In this document: positions 7,547 through 16,365 of the stretch, in pieces
Position numbering within the stretch: position 1 is the first letter of the stretch
Layout of the letters: every line of letters starts with the position of its first letter
Origin: Microbacterium sp. AK031
GTDB lineage: Bacteria; Actinomycetota; Actinomycetes; Actinomycetales; Microbacteriaceae
Direction: 5' to 3'
Length of the DNA: 64,000 nt
NCBI RefSeq assembly: GCF_024807145.1
Contig: NZ_JANUCA010000002.1
Coordinates: forward strand, 248,001 to 312,000
Notes under the pieces: model-generated
The model's database searches: none
What the model was told of the DNA's origin: nothing
Seen by the model: only the letters and a program-made list of their open reading frames with translations
Translations under genes and position numbers: made by a program

Positions 7547-9304
7547 ATGAGTGCATCGACGCCTTCTCGCTTCGTGGTCGGGGAGCAGGATTTCCTCTTG
7601 GACGAACGCCCGCATCGGATCATTTCGGGCGCGATGCACTACCCGCGGGTGCATCCCGATCTGTGGCGCGACCGCATCCGCAAGGCGCGCCTGATGGGGC
7701 TCAACGCGATCGAGACCTATGTCGCGTGGAACGCGCACGAGCCGGTGAAGGGCGAATGGCGCGCCGACGGCGACGTGGATCTCGGCCGCTTCCTCGACAT
7801 CATCGCGGAGGAAGGGATGCACGCGATCGTCCGTCCCGGTCCGTACGTCTGCGCCGAGTGGCACAACGGCGGCCTGCCGGCCTGGCTCACCGCCGACGCG
7901 AACGTTCGACTGCGCAGTAGCGACCCGTCATATCTGGGCGAGGTCACATCCTTCCTCGAGAAGGTGAACGCGATCATCGCGCCACGCCAGATCGACCGGG
8001 GCGGCAGCGTCATCCTCGTGCAGATCGAGAACGAGTACGGCGCATACGGCGCCGACACGGAGTATCTCGACGCGCTCGTGCGCTGCACCCGCGAAGCCGG
8101 GATCACCGTGCCCCTCACCCAGGTCGACCAGCCGATCCCGCACATGCTCGAAGCCGGCGCGCACCCCGCGCTGCACAAGACGGGTTCATTCGGCAGTCGC
8201 ATCGACGAGCGGCTGCGGATTCTCCGCGAGCATCAGCCGACCGGCCCGCTGATGTGTATGGAGTTCTGGTGCGGGTGGTTCGATCACTGGGGCGAGAAGC
8301 ACCACACCACGAACTTCGCCGACAGCGCCGCAGACCTCGACCGACTGCTCTCAGCAGGGGCATCCGTGAACATCTACATGGTGCACGGCGGCACGAACTT
8401 CGGCCTCACGGCCGGCGCGAACGATTCCGGCCGCTATCTCCCTCTCGTAACGAGCTACGACTACGACTCGCCGATCACCGAATCCGGAGACGTCACGGCC
8501 AAGTTCCGCGCCTTCCGCGATGTCATCGCGAAGCACGCGCCTGTTCCCGACGAGCCGCTTCCGGATCCCGTCGACGCGCCGGCGTTCTCGGTAGGATTCG
8601 AGGCCGTCGCCGATCCCCTCTCACTCACAGCGACGCACCGCGGGGAATTCGAGCGTCCGCCGACGATGGACGAACTCGGGCCGGATGTCGTCCTGGTGGA
8701 GTACCGGACCAATGCCACGGGCAGTGGCGTACTCGAAGCCGAAGTACGCGATTATGCGTGGGTCGAGCGGGATGGGGCTCCGGTCGGCCGACTGCAGCGC
8801 ACCGTCGGGGATGCATCGCTCGCGCTTCCGAGCGGCGGCCAGCTGAAGTTGCTCGTGGAGGAGACGGGGCGCGTCAACTATGACCAGAAGATCGGCGAGC
8901 CGAAAGGACTGATCGGCGCCCCGCGTCTCGGCGGCCAGGCCCTGCCAGGGCCGTGGAGCGTGCGAACGATCGACGTCGCCGCGCTCGGTGCCGCCGTGTC
9001 TGATGCCGCAGCCCTTCCGGTGGGCGGACCGATCGCCGGCCCGGTCGGACTGCGCGCGACATTCGATCTCGACGAGTCGGCCGACCTGTTCCTAGACACC
9101 ATGGGCTGGGGCAAGGGCTATGCGTGGGTGAACGGCTTCTTCCTGGGTAGGTACTGGCGTCGAGGACCGCAGCGCACGCTGTACGTTCCCGGCCCCGTGA
9201 CCAGGTCCGGTCGCAATGAGGTCGTCATCGTGGAGCTCGAATCGGTGACGGACCCCACAGCGCGCTTCCGTCCGCGCCCCGACCTGGGACACGAGGTGGA
9301 GTGA
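7547..9304 (+). CDS. Beta-galactosidase, glycoside hydrolase family 35
   Basis: A 585-residue GH35 retaining beta-galactosidase that releases terminal beta-galactose. The catalytic TIM barrel occupies roughly residues 10-330. The acid/base is the second Glu of QIENEYG (about Glu163) and the nucleophile is Glu in CMEFWCGW (about Glu239). ISGAMHYPRVHP and RPGPYVCAEWHNGGLPAWL are family signatures. C-terminal beta domains contain the jelly-roll segment with WGKGYAWVNGFFLGRYW. No signal peptide, so it is cytosolic and acts on imported galactosides. It lies divergent to the importer and its stop overlaps the next gene (TGATG). A TAGGCT hexamer lies 8 nt before the ATG and no Shine-Dalgarno sequence is evident, so translation may be leaderless. 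Confidence 0.93.
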   Translation: MSASTPSRFVVGEQDFLLDERPHRIISGAMHYPRVHPDLWRDRIRKARLMGLNAIETYVAWNAHEPVKGEWRADGDVDLGRFLDIIAEEGMHAIVRPGPYVCAEWHNGGLPAWLTADANVRLRSSDPSYLGEVTSFLEKVNAIIAPRQIDRGGSVILVQIENEYGAYGADTEYLDALVRCTREAGITVPLTQVDQPIPHMLEAGAHPALHKTGSFGSRIDERLRILREHQPTGPLMCMEFWCGWFDHWGEKHHTTNFADSAADLDRLLSAGASVNIYMVHGGTNFGLTAGANDSGRYLPLVTSYDYDSPITESGDVTAKFRAFRDVIAKHAPVPDEPLPDPVDAPAFSVGFEAVADPLSLTATHRGEFERPPTMDELGPDVVLVEYRTNATGSGVLEAEVRDYAWVERDGAPVGRLQRTVGDASLALPSGGQLKLLVEETGRVNYDQKIGEPKGLIGAPRLGGQALPGPWSVRTIDVAALGAAVSDAAALPVGGPIAGPVGLRATFDLDESADLFLDTMGWGKGYAWVNGFFLGRYWRRGPQRTLYVPGPVTRSGRNEVVIVELESVTDPTARFRPRPDLGHEVE

Positions 9305-10269
9305 TGCCTTTCGATGCCGCATTCGACTGGGCCCGCCGGCATGTGGAGTCGGAGCGACTGCCGACCGCAGTGCTCGGCATCGCCACCGCCGACGGGATCG
9401 TCGCGCTCGATGGCTTCGGAGCAGGAACGGACGCCGTCTACCCGCTGTTCTCGATCACCAAGGTGCTTACCGGGATCACGGCGACCCGCGCTATCGAACG
9501 CGGGCTGCTCACGCCGGAGACACCACTGACGACGGCCTTGCCGGCCTTCGGCACCGGCCGCGATGACGTCGTGCGGCTGCGCCACCTCGCGAGCCACACA
9601 TCCGGGATCTCGGAACCCCCTCTCGATACGCGGGTGCCCCTGCGCGACGAGCTGCTCAGTCGCGGCCGCGACTTCGCCGCCGGCACCGCCTCTCGCTATT
9701 CGACGCTCGCGTTCGAGGGCATCGCCGCCATGATCGAACATGCGACCGGTGCGAGATGGGATGCCGCGACGCTCGACTGGGCGTCGACGATCGGTGCGCA
9801 TGGGCTCACGCTCGACGCCGAGGGATGCGTGGACGTTCCGGATGCCGCCGCCGGCGGCCTCGACATGGACGCGTTCCGCGCCACGCGCGCACCCGGGGCC
9901 GGACTCCTCGGACGAGCGGAGGATCTGCTGAACATCGGCGCCGAGCTGCTGCGCGTCGGAGAGGGCGCACGTGACGGCATCCTCACTCCTACAGGGCTCG
10001 CGATGATGCTGCGTCCCCTCACCGACGACATCCCCCGCCTCGACCCGCACCCGCAGGAGCGCGGACAGGATTGGGGCTTCACCTTCAACCTGCGCAGCCG
10101 AGCACCCGGCCTCATCGACCGCGACACGTACGGTCACGGTGGCTGGGCGGGCACCGAATTCTGGGTGCACCCGAGCGTCGGTGTGTGCTGGGCGCTGCTG
10201 ACCAATCGCGCGGTCCGTGTCGGCGTGGACGCCGACGAGCTCGACAATGCGGTGGTGAGTGCATCGTAG
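9304..10269 (+). CDS. Serine hydrolase, beta-lactamase / penicillin-binding protein fold
   Basis: A 321-residue protein of the class C beta-lactamase-like family (PF00144). The SxxK catalytic pair is in FSITK (Ser50, Lys53), the second-motif Tyr is in SRYST, and the third motif is HGG in YGHGGWAGTEFWV. There is no signal peptide, so an intracellular esterase or peptidase role is more likely than antibiotic resistance. The ATG at 9304 overlaps the GH35 stop as TGATG; an in-frame GTG at 9301 is an alternative. Coupling to a galactosidase suggests it removes ester groups or acts on a glycoside-derived substrate, which is inference. Confidence 0.82.
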   Translation: MPFDAAFDWARRHVESERLPTAVLGIATADGIVALDGFGAGTDAVYPLFSITKVLTGITATRAIERGLLTPETPLTTALPAFGTGRDDVVRLRHLASHTSGISEPPLDTRVPLRDELLSRGRDFAAGTASRYSTLAFEGIAAMIEHATGARWDAATLDWASTIGAHGLTLDAEGCVDVPDAAAGGLDMDAFRATRAPGAGLLGRAEDLLNIGAELLRVGEGARDGILTPTGLAMMLRPLTDDIPRLDPHPQERGQDWGFTFNLRSRAPGLIDRDTYGHGGWAGTEFWVHPSVGVCWALLTNRAVRVGVDADELDNAVVSAS

Positions 10270-10304
10270 GGCGCCCCGCTCGCGCAGCCAAGCTCGCGGG
10301 TGCG

Positions 10305-10567
10305 TCAGGACGCGATCTCGAGGCGGATCGCGTCGTACGCCGCCTCATTCCAGAGGTGCTCGGCGCCGTCGTCGATCTGCAACGTGATCTCATTTCCCTC
10401 GGGCTTCAGCAGCGTGGCGTCGAATGTGAACTCACGGTGGAAATTTCGTCCACCCGACCGCTACGGTAGGTCGCCCCGCGTGCGTCGTCGGGCTCGAAAG
10501 CCCACACAAACTTCTCGCCGTTGACACGGATGGTGAGGTTGCTCTGCTCGGGCGGAATCGGCAGCGC
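10305..10567 (-). pseudogene. Remnant of a lyase-like C-terminal domain (possibly rhamnogalacturonan lyase type)
   Basis: On the minus strand two adjacent frames together encode about 85 residues. The upstream part contains LTIRVNGEKFVWAFEPDD then RGATYRSG. The downstream part continues as RNFHREFTFDATLLKPEG and ends with YDAIRLEIAS and a TGA at 10305. The two parts are joined by a frameshift near 10460, and a TAG at 10568-10570 closes the upstream side. The final YDxxRLE segment resembles the C-terminal carbohydrate-binding domain of PL4-type rhamnogalacturonan lyases (from memory, not searched). No start codon or catalytic part remains, so this is a degraded gene tail. Confidence 0.5.
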
Positions 10568-10570
10568 CTA

Positions 10571-10717
10571 CCCCATCGCCGGAGCTCACCCCGCAAGCGG
10601 GTGGCACGCGGAGGGTTGCGTCTTGCCCCACGTCAAGATGCCCGGATGGCGCTCATGCATGCCTCACGTGAAATTTCCGCGAACCAACTTGCGTGAGTCA
10701 AGTCGAGGAGTCGCCTA
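10571..10717. other. Intergenic stretch with small palindromes, no gene seen
   Basis: Between the lyase remnant and the operator at 10718 I see no convincing coding frame. It holds a short hairpin (CACCCCGC / GCGGGTG around 10586-10602), a CATGCATG palindrome and a CTCACG...CGTGAG dyad near 10662-10698. It probably belongs to the upstream regulatory region of the fusion gene. Confidence 0.4.
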
Positions 10718-10739
10718 GGTAACCGCTTTCCGATATGGT
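10718..10739 (+). promoter_or_regulatory. LacI-type operator and -10 box before the fusion oxidoreductase
   Basis: GGTAACCGCTTTCC (10718-10731) is an imperfect palindrome centred on CG and shares the right half with the operator at 3414-3427. A TATGGT -10-like hexamer follows at 10734-10739, so repressor binding would block the promoter. A GGAG ribosome binding site at 10771-10774 precedes the ATG at 10780. Confidence 0.55.
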
Positions 10740-10779
10740 GGCAACGGATGCCCATGGCATCCGCTCTACTGGAGACGAC

Positions 10780-12720
10780 ATGACCGCCACATCTCGTATC
10801 ACCACCGTCCTTCTCGTGGGCGCGCACGGCTTCGGCGCCGTCCACCTGCGAAACCTGGATCGGCTCGGATCACGGGTGCAGCTCGTTGCGCTCGCCGATC
10901 CGAAAGGGGGACCAGAAGAGGGCTTCGGCTCGGATGTGCCAAGTTGGCCCACGCTTGAGTCCGCTCTGGAGTCGGGCATCCGACCCGACATCGTCATCGT
11001 CGCCACGCCGACCAACACGCACTTCGCGCTTGCCGCGCGTGCGCTCGAAGCGGGCTCCGACGTCTACCTCGAGAAGCCGCCCGTCGCGGCGATGGGGCAG
11101 TTCACCGCGCTCCTCGCACTCCAGGAGCGCACAGGGCGCGCGATCCAGGTCGGCTTCCAGAGCTTCGGCTCTCACGCACTCAGCGAGCTCGCCGCGCTCG
11201 GCACGCCGACTTCTGTCGCCACATGGGCGAGCTGGACCCGCGCCACAGCCTATTGGAATCGTTCGGCCTGGGCGGGCCGGCGAAGTCTCGACGGACAGCC
11301 CGTCGTGGACGGAGTGCTCACCAACGCACTCTCGCACGCGATCGCCACCGCACTGCGCATCGCAGGTGCTCGGCGCCGCGAAGACATCCTCGGCATCGAA
11401 CTCGAGCTCTACCGCGCCAACGACATCGAAGCCGATGACACGTCGAGCGTCCGAGTTACCCTCGCCGACGGTCGCGTCGTGGCTGGTGCGCTGACGCTGG
11501 CATCCGCGGACTCCTCAGAACCCGTCATTGAAGTGCGCACATCCGCGCAGGACGTGTCGTTCTCGTACACGACGGACGATCTCACGTACTCCGACGGGCG
11601 CGTCATGCACACCGGGCGCGACGACCTGTTCGAGGAGATGCTCGATCACCGCGACCTCGGCACGCCTCTTTCTTCTCCGCTCATCGACACCGGCGCGTAC
11701 ATGGAAGTGCTCGAAGCCGTGCGCACCTCCCCCGAGCCCACCCGCATTCCGGCGACTTCAATCACTTCGCTCGAGGATCGCGTCGCCGTCGACGACATCG
11801 TCGACTGGGTCGAGCGCACGGCCCGCGCAGGTGCGCTGTTCAGTGAGATCCACGCGCCTTTCGCTCAGCCCGCTCCCGCCGGAGCCACTGAAGATCTCGC
11901 CGTCGATGGGCACGTCGTGGCGGTACGAGACGACGGATCGGGCGTCACCGCGACTTCCGCGCCTCGCCCCTTCCTGCACCCGGTCCGCACCTTGGGAGGC
12001 GTCGTCGTCACCGACGCCCATCCTGCCGATCATGACTGGCACCTCGGCGTCTCGATCGGCGTGCAGGATGCGAACGGCACGAACTTCTGGGGTGGCCCGA
12101 CGTACACGAGCGATCTCGGCTACCGTTGGCGCGACGACCATGGCCGGATCGAGACCGTCGCATCCTCCCGCACCGAGCGCGGCTTCACGTCCACGTCGAA
12201 CTGGATCACGTCGGCGGGCACGACGCTGCTCGTCGAGGAGACGTCGTGGCAGCTGCATCCGTCGGCCGACCTGCGCGCCTGGACGTTCCGCACCCGGACG
12301 ACGTTGCGTGCAGGCGACGAGCCCGTCGAGCTCGGCAGCCCGGGCACACATGGAAGGGCCGGCGGCGGGTACGGCGGCTTCGCCTGGCGATTCCCCACGG
12401 CATCGGACGTCGAAGTGCGCACGGCGAACGCCTCCGGCGAGAACGCCACGCACGGCACGGTGTCGCCGTGGATCGCCTTCAGCGCGTGCTTCCCCGACGG
12501 CGAGGCGACAATCGCGCTCACTGCCGACGACGCACGCACCGCATCCGATCCCTGGTTCGTGCGCGTCGACGGCTATCCCGGCATCGGCTCCGCTCTCGCC
12601 TGGCAGGAGCCGGTGATGCTGGATGCCGGCGAGAGCGTGACGCTGTCATTCCGAGGCGTCGTCGCCGACGGCCGGCTCACCGATGCCGACGTCGCCGCAC
12701 TGCTCGGCATCGCCACCTGA
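10780..12720 (+). CDS. Gfo/Idh/MocA oxidoreductase fused to a DUF6807 (PmoA-like) domain
   Basis: A 646-residue two-domain protein. Residues about 8-345 are a Gfo/Idh/MocA oxidoreductase: a GAHGFGAVHLRNL nucleotide-binding start, VIVATPTNTHFALA, and the EKPP motif (YLEKPPVAAMGQF). Residues about 385-640 match the DUF6807/PmoA family, with HPVRTLGGVVVTDAHPADHD and an FWGGPTY motif. DUF6807 proteins usually occur as separate polypeptides next to sugar oxidoreductases. Here the two are in one chain, implying sequential or complexed action on one sugar-related substrate. The start is ATG 10780 with GGAG 5 nt upstream; an upstream in-frame ATG at 10735 lies in the promoter. The gene sits alone between the lyase remnant and the LacI gene. 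Confidence 0.82.
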   Translation: MTATSRITTVLLVGAHGFGAVHLRNLDRLGSRVQLVALADPKGGPEEGFGSDVPSWPTLESALESGIRPDIVIVATPTNTHFALAARALEAGSDVYLEKPPVAAMGQFTALLALQERTGRAIQVGFQSFGSHALSELAALGTPTSVATWASWTRATAYWNRSAWAGRRSLDGQPVVDGVLTNALSHAIATALRIAGARRREDILGIELELYRANDIEADDTSSVRVTLADGRVVAGALTLASADSSEPVIEVRTSAQDVSFSYTTDDLTYSDGRVMHTGRDDLFEEMLDHRDLGTPLSSPLIDTGAYMEVLEAVRTSPEPTRIPATSITSLEDRVAVDDIVDWVERTARAGALFSEIHAPFAQPAPAGATEDLAVDGHVVAVRDDGSGVTATSAPRPFLHPVRTLGGVVVTDAHPADHDWHLGVSIGVQDANGTNFWGGPTYTSDLGYRWRDDHGRIETVASSRTERGFTSTSNWITSAGTTLLVEETSWQLHPSADLRAWTFRTRTTLRAGDEPVELGSPGTHGRAGGGYGGFAWRFPTASDVEVRTANASGENATHGTVSPWIAFSACFPDGEATIALTADDARTASDPWFVRVDGYPGIGSALAWQEPVMLDAGESVTLSFRGVVADGRLTDADVAALLGIAT

Positions 12721-12807
12721 CCCCGCGGCGCGCGCCACGGCGGCTCCAACGGGCAGGAGCAGATGGACGAGTGCCGCTGAGGGCGCGCTCTCGACCGACG
12801 CCGCGGT

Positions 12808-13917
12808 TCACACCCTGATCGCGCTGGCTCGCTCGATCAGAAGCGTCGGGACGATGGTCTGGGTATCGCCGTCCAACGCGGAGGCCGCATCCCCGGTCTC
12901 GGCGCCTTCGATCTCGGCGCCTTCGATGTCCGCTACCAGTGCGTCGACGGCCGCGACGGCCAGTGCGGTGAAGTCCTGCCGGACCGTCGTCAACGGTGGT
13001 CGGTAGTTCGCGGCATCCGGCACGTCGTCGAATCCGATCACACTGACCTGATCCGGGACGCTGTGCCCGTTCTCCACGAGACCGCGGATGAGACCCAGCG
13101 CCATCTGATCGTTCGCGCTGAAGACGGCCGTCGCCTCGAGCAGTTCCCCTGCGGCGGCGTAGCCGGATTCGGCCGACCAGTCACCGCGCACGAGGGGTTG
13201 CGGGGTGCTCCCCTCCGCTCGCAACCTCTCTCGCCAGCCGCGCTCACGCTCCGCCGCGGCGAACGAGTCCGCGGGTCCGCCGAGGTGCCAGACGTTCTGG
13301 TGGCCAAGCGAGAGGAGCCTGCTCGTCGCGGCCGCCGCACCGCCCGCGTGATCGCTGTGCACCACGCGCAGCCCGGTCTCCTGCGGCGCGTCGACGACGA
13401 CGAGCCGCAGTCCCTCTGGGCGGTCCTCGGCCGTGGTGAGCGCCGAAGCCTCGTTCAAGACGATCGCACCATCGACGCCCTGATCGCGCAGTCGCTCGAA
13501 GGCGTCGGAGACCGTGCCGCCCGCGGTGACGAGCAGCAGGGCGTAGCCGCGTTCTTCCGCCGCTTCCGCTGTGGCCTGCAGCATCCGCGAGTTTCCGACC
13601 GTGGCGAGCGTGGTCACGACCAGGCCGATCGTCTGAGTGCGTCCGGTGCGCAGCGCGCGGGCGGCCCGATGCGGGCGGTAGCCGAGTTCGGCCATCGCTT
13701 TCTCGACACGGGCGCGCGTGGCAGGGTCGACGCGAGGGCTGCCGTTGACGACTCTGGACACGGTCTGGCCGGAGACGCCGGCACGGTCGGCGACCATGGC
13801 CATCGAGACGCGACCCGAGGAGGCGCGGCCCGACGAGGCGCCGCGGCCCGAGGAAGCGCGGCCAGACGGCGGCTTTTCCGCTCGCGCGAGGCGACTCAGC
13901 TCTTCCCACTCGTCCAT
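12808..13917 (-). CDS. LacI family transcriptional regulator
   Basis: A 369-residue repressor. It has an unusually long, Ser/Gly/Arg-rich N-terminal extension (about residues 18-36, SGRASSGRGASSGRASSGR) made from a short tandem DNA repeat. The LacI helix-turn-helix follows (MAMVADRAGVSGQTVSRVVNG) with the hinge helix RPHRAARALRTGRT, then a periplasmic-binding-protein-like effector domain (IGFDDVPDAANYRPPLTTV near the C terminus). A second small tandem repeat gives IEGAEIEGAE near the end. ATG 13917 has GGGGAG upstream. Divergent from galT-galK, so it is a candidate repressor of galactose genes and of the importer locus to its left, where matching operators occur (inference). Confidence 0.88.
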   Translation of the reverse strand: MDEWEELSRLARAEKPPSGRASSGRGASSGRASSGRVSMAMVADRAGVSGQTVSRVVNGSPRVDPATRARVEKAMAELGYRPHRAARALRTGRTQTIGLVVTTLATVGNSRMLQATAEAAEERGYALLLVTAGGTVSDAFERLRDQGVDGAIVLNEASALTTAEDRPEGLRLVVVDAPQETGLRVVHSDHAGGAAAATSRLLSLGHQNVWHLGGPADSFAAAERERGWRERLRAEGSTPQPLVRGDWSAESGYAAAGELLEATAVFSANDQMALGLIRGLVENGHSVPDQVSVIGFDDVPDAANYRPPLTTVRQDFTALAVAAVDALVADIEGAEIEGAETGDAASALDGDTQTIVPTLLIERASAIRV

Positions 13918-13958
13918 CCGGCTCCCCTCTTGCCTGCTTCCCGCGCACAACTCCTGAA

Positions 13959-13990
13959 TGTTGACGTTATCACCGCCCGAGAGGTACCGT
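13959..13990 (+). promoter_or_regulatory. galT promoter with overlapping LacI-like site
   Basis: TTGACG (13961-13966), an 18-nt spacer and TACCGT (13985-13990) form a good sigma-A-type promoter. A 5-of-7 dyad (TGTTGACGTTATCA, 13959-13972) covers the -35 box. Exactly 6 nt separate the -10 hexamer from a GTG at 13997, so transcription likely begins at the start codon, giving a leaderless mRNA. Confidence 0.6.
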
Positions 13991-13996
13991 GTTTAC

Positions 13997-15181
13997 GTGA
14001 ACATCGAAGAATCTCCGGAGTTGCGCGCGACCGAACTCGGCGCCGGCATCATCAAACGCGCCACGACCCTCGCCGACGGCCGCGAGCTCATCTACTACGA
14101 CGATCCCGGCACCACGCTGGGCGCGGAGCGCGCCGTGGACGCCCGCACCCTCGACCCGCGTCCCGACACCGCGACCATGCGCCTCGACGTTCTCACCGGG
14201 GACTGGATCACGGTCGCCGCCAACCGTCAGAATCGCGTCATGATGCCGAGCGCCGACGTCGACCCGCTCGCCCCGCAGACGCCGACGAACCCGTCAGAGG
14301 TCCCGTCGCTCTACGATGTCGCGGTGTTCGAGAACCGCTCCCCCGCATTCGGGCCCGCTCTCACCGAGGCACTCGGCACCGCACCTGCCGCGTCGAACCC
14401 CCCACGCGGTCTCGATGACCTCGATGCTCTCGGACTCGGCCGCACCCGCACCTCTGTCGGTCGCTGCGAGGTCGTGTGCTTCAGCCCCGACCACTCCGGT
14501 TCGTTCGGCACACAGTCCGTCACGCGCGCCCGCACCGTGATCGAGGCCTGGGCCGACCGCACCGCTGCACTGACGCAACTGCCTGGCATCCAGCAGATCT
14601 TCCCGTTCGAGAACCGCGGAGAAGCGATCGGCGTCACGCTGCCGCATCCGCACGGACAGATCTACTCCTACCCCTACATCACTCCGCGCACCCAGCGACT
14701 GCTGGGCAGCATCGACCGCACCGCGCCGGATCTGTTCCAGCGCATCCTCGAGTTCGAGCAGGGCTCGGAGCGGGTCGTGCTCCAGGGCGAGCACTGGACG
14801 GCCTTCGTACCGTTCGCCGCGCGCTGGCCCGTCGAGGTGCACCTCATGCCGAACCGTCACGTCGCCGACTTCGCTGAGACGACCGAGGCCGAGCGCGACG
14901 AGCTCGCCCCGCTCTACCTGCGCCTGCTGCGCGGCGTCGATGCGCTCTATGAGACGCCGACGCCGTACATCGCCGCGTGGCACCAGGCTCCGGTGAACGT
15001 CGGCCGCGACTCGGTGCGCCTGCACCTCGAGCTCACGAGCCCGCGCCGAGGGGCGGACAAGCTGAAGTTCCTCGCCGGATCCGAGGCCGCCATGTGGGCA
15101 TGGACCGCGGAGATCTCCCCGGAGCAGTCCGCCGCTCGGATCCGCGAAGCCGTCGCGCGTGTTGAGGAGGCCGACGAATGA
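13997..15181 (+). CDS. galT: Galactose-1-phosphate uridylyltransferase
   Basis: A 394-residue GalT that exchanges UMP between UDP-glucose and galactose-1-phosphate in the Leloir pathway. The HPH active-site triad is in TLPHPHGQIYSYPY (His217-Pro-His219), the second of these histidines being the uridylylated nucleophile in the family. The N-terminal NRQNRVMMP and C-terminal PYIAAWHQAPV are also family signatures. The GTG at 13997 is preferred over the ATG at 13958 because a promoter (TTGACG/TACCGT) lies between them, which implies a leaderless transcript. The stop overlaps galK (ATGA at 15178-15181), so both are co-translated. Divergent from the LacI gene. Confidence 0.93.
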   Translation: MNIEESPELRATELGAGIIKRATTLADGRELIYYDDPGTTLGAERAVDARTLDPRPDTATMRLDVLTGDWITVAANRQNRVMMPSADVDPLAPQTPTNPSEVPSLYDVAVFENRSPAFGPALTEALGTAPAASNPPRGLDDLDALGLGRTRTSVGRCEVVCFSPDHSGSFGTQSVTRARTVIEAWADRTAALTQLPGIQQIFPFENRGEAIGVTLPHPHGQIYSYPYITPRTQRLLGSIDRTAPDLFQRILEFEQGSERVVLQGEHWTAFVPFAARWPVEVHLMPNRHVADFAETTEAERDELAPLYLRLLRGVDALYETPTPYIAAWHQAPVNVGRDSVRLHLELTSPRRGADKLKFLAGSEAAMWAWTAEISPEQSAARIREAVARVEEADE

Positions 15182-16356
15182 GGGCTCAGGATGCCGCGAC
15201 CGCACTGTTCGAGCAGCTGACCGGTCGTGCTCCCGACGGCGTGTGGTCGGCACCCGGACGCGTGAACCTGATCGGCGAGCACACCGATTACAACGACGGC
15301 TTCGTGCTGCCGTTCGCCATCCCGCACCGCACATATGCCGCAGTCGGCATGCGCGAGGACGGGCGCATCCGCGTCGCCTCGACGTTCGCCGACGACGCAC
15401 CCGTCGAAATCGCCGTCGATGAGCTAACGGCCTTCTTCCCGACGCCGACCGGCGAACACCCGGCAGTCGCCGAATGGGCCGCGTATCCGCTCGGCGTCGC
15501 CTGGGCGCTGCAGCTCGCCGGCGCAGCCGGAAGAGGCGTCGACATCGCGATCGCATCCGACGTTCCGGTCGGCGCGGGCCTCTCCTCGTCTGCCGCGATC
15601 GAGGGGGCGACGGCATCCGCCCTGAACGACCTCTACAACGCCGGATTCGACCGCACAGCGCTCGCACGCATCGGCCGCCGCGCGGAGAACGAGGCTGTCG
15701 GAGCACCCACCGGGATCATGGATCAGATGGCATCCATGCTCGGGGAGCCCGACGCGGCGATCTTCCTCGACTGCCGCACTCTCGACGCCAACCTGGTCTC
15801 CGTCGGCATCGCCGAGGCCGGACTCGAGATCCTCATCTTGGACACCCGCGTGCAGCACTCGCATTCCACGGGCGGCTATCGCGAGCGGCGCGAGTCGTGC
15901 GAACGCGGTGCCGCGATCATGGGCGTGCCGGCGCTGCGTGACGTGTCCGTCGGAGACCTCGGCCGCGCCGAGGAGCTCATGGATGACGTGACCTTCCGCC
16001 GGGTGCGCCACATCGTGACCGAGAATCGGCGGGTGCTCGACACCGTGACCACACTGCGCGAGCGCGGCGCCAGGGCGATCGGTGACCTGCTCGTCGCCTC
16101 GCACGCGTCGATGCGCGATGACTTCGAGATCTCGGTCCCGGAACTCGACACGGCGGTCGAGGCCGCACTGTCCGCGGGGGCCATCGGCGCACGCATGACC
16201 GGTGGCGGATTCGGCGGTTCCGCGATCGCGCTGATCGAACGTGATTCCGTGCAGGCGGTGTCGGATGCCGTGACAGCCGCTTTCGCAGCATCCGGGTTCG
16301 CACCACCGCACACCTTCACCGTGACACCCGCCGCCGGCGCCCGCCGCGACGCCTGA
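15178..16356 (+). CDS. galK: Galactokinase
   Basis: A 392-residue GHMP-family kinase that phosphorylates alpha-D-galactose at C1 with ATP. The galactokinase signature GRVNLIGEHTDYN is at residues 27-39, with the catalytic Arg28. The ATP-binding loop PVGAGLSSSAAIEGA lies near residue 128, and MTGGGFGGSAIALI is the C-terminal GHMP motif. It overlaps galT by 4 bp and ends just before a strong bidirectional terminator. Cytosolic. Together with galE at 19635 it completes the Leloir pathway in this window. Confidence 0.95.
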   Translation: MRAQDAATALFEQLTGRAPDGVWSAPGRVNLIGEHTDYNDGFVLPFAIPHRTYAAVGMREDGRIRVASTFADDAPVEIAVDELTAFFPTPTGEHPAVAEWAAYPLGVAWALQLAGAAGRGVDIAIASDVPVGAGLSSSAAIEGATASALNDLYNAGFDRTALARIGRRAENEAVGAPTGIMDQMASMLGEPDAAIFLDCRTLDANLVSVGIAEAGLEILILDTRVQHSHSTGGYRERRESCERGAAIMGVPALRDVSVGDLGRAEELMDDVTFRRVRHIVTENRRVLDTVTTLRERGARAIGDLLVASHASMRDDFEISVPELDTAVEAALSAGAIGARMTGGGFGGSAIALIERDSVQAVSDAVTAAFAASGFAPPHTFTVTPAAGARRDA

Positions 16357-16365
16357 ACCGAAACC

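Noticed and set aside
9304..10269. Beta-lactamase resistance gene
   Set aside because: Fold and SxxK motif fit, but there is no signal peptide and it is coupled to a galactosidase, so a resistance role is unsupported.
13063..14418. 451-codon plus-strand open frame across LacI and galT
   Set aside because: Runs through two well-supported genes and their promoter region; Arg-rich nonsense protein.
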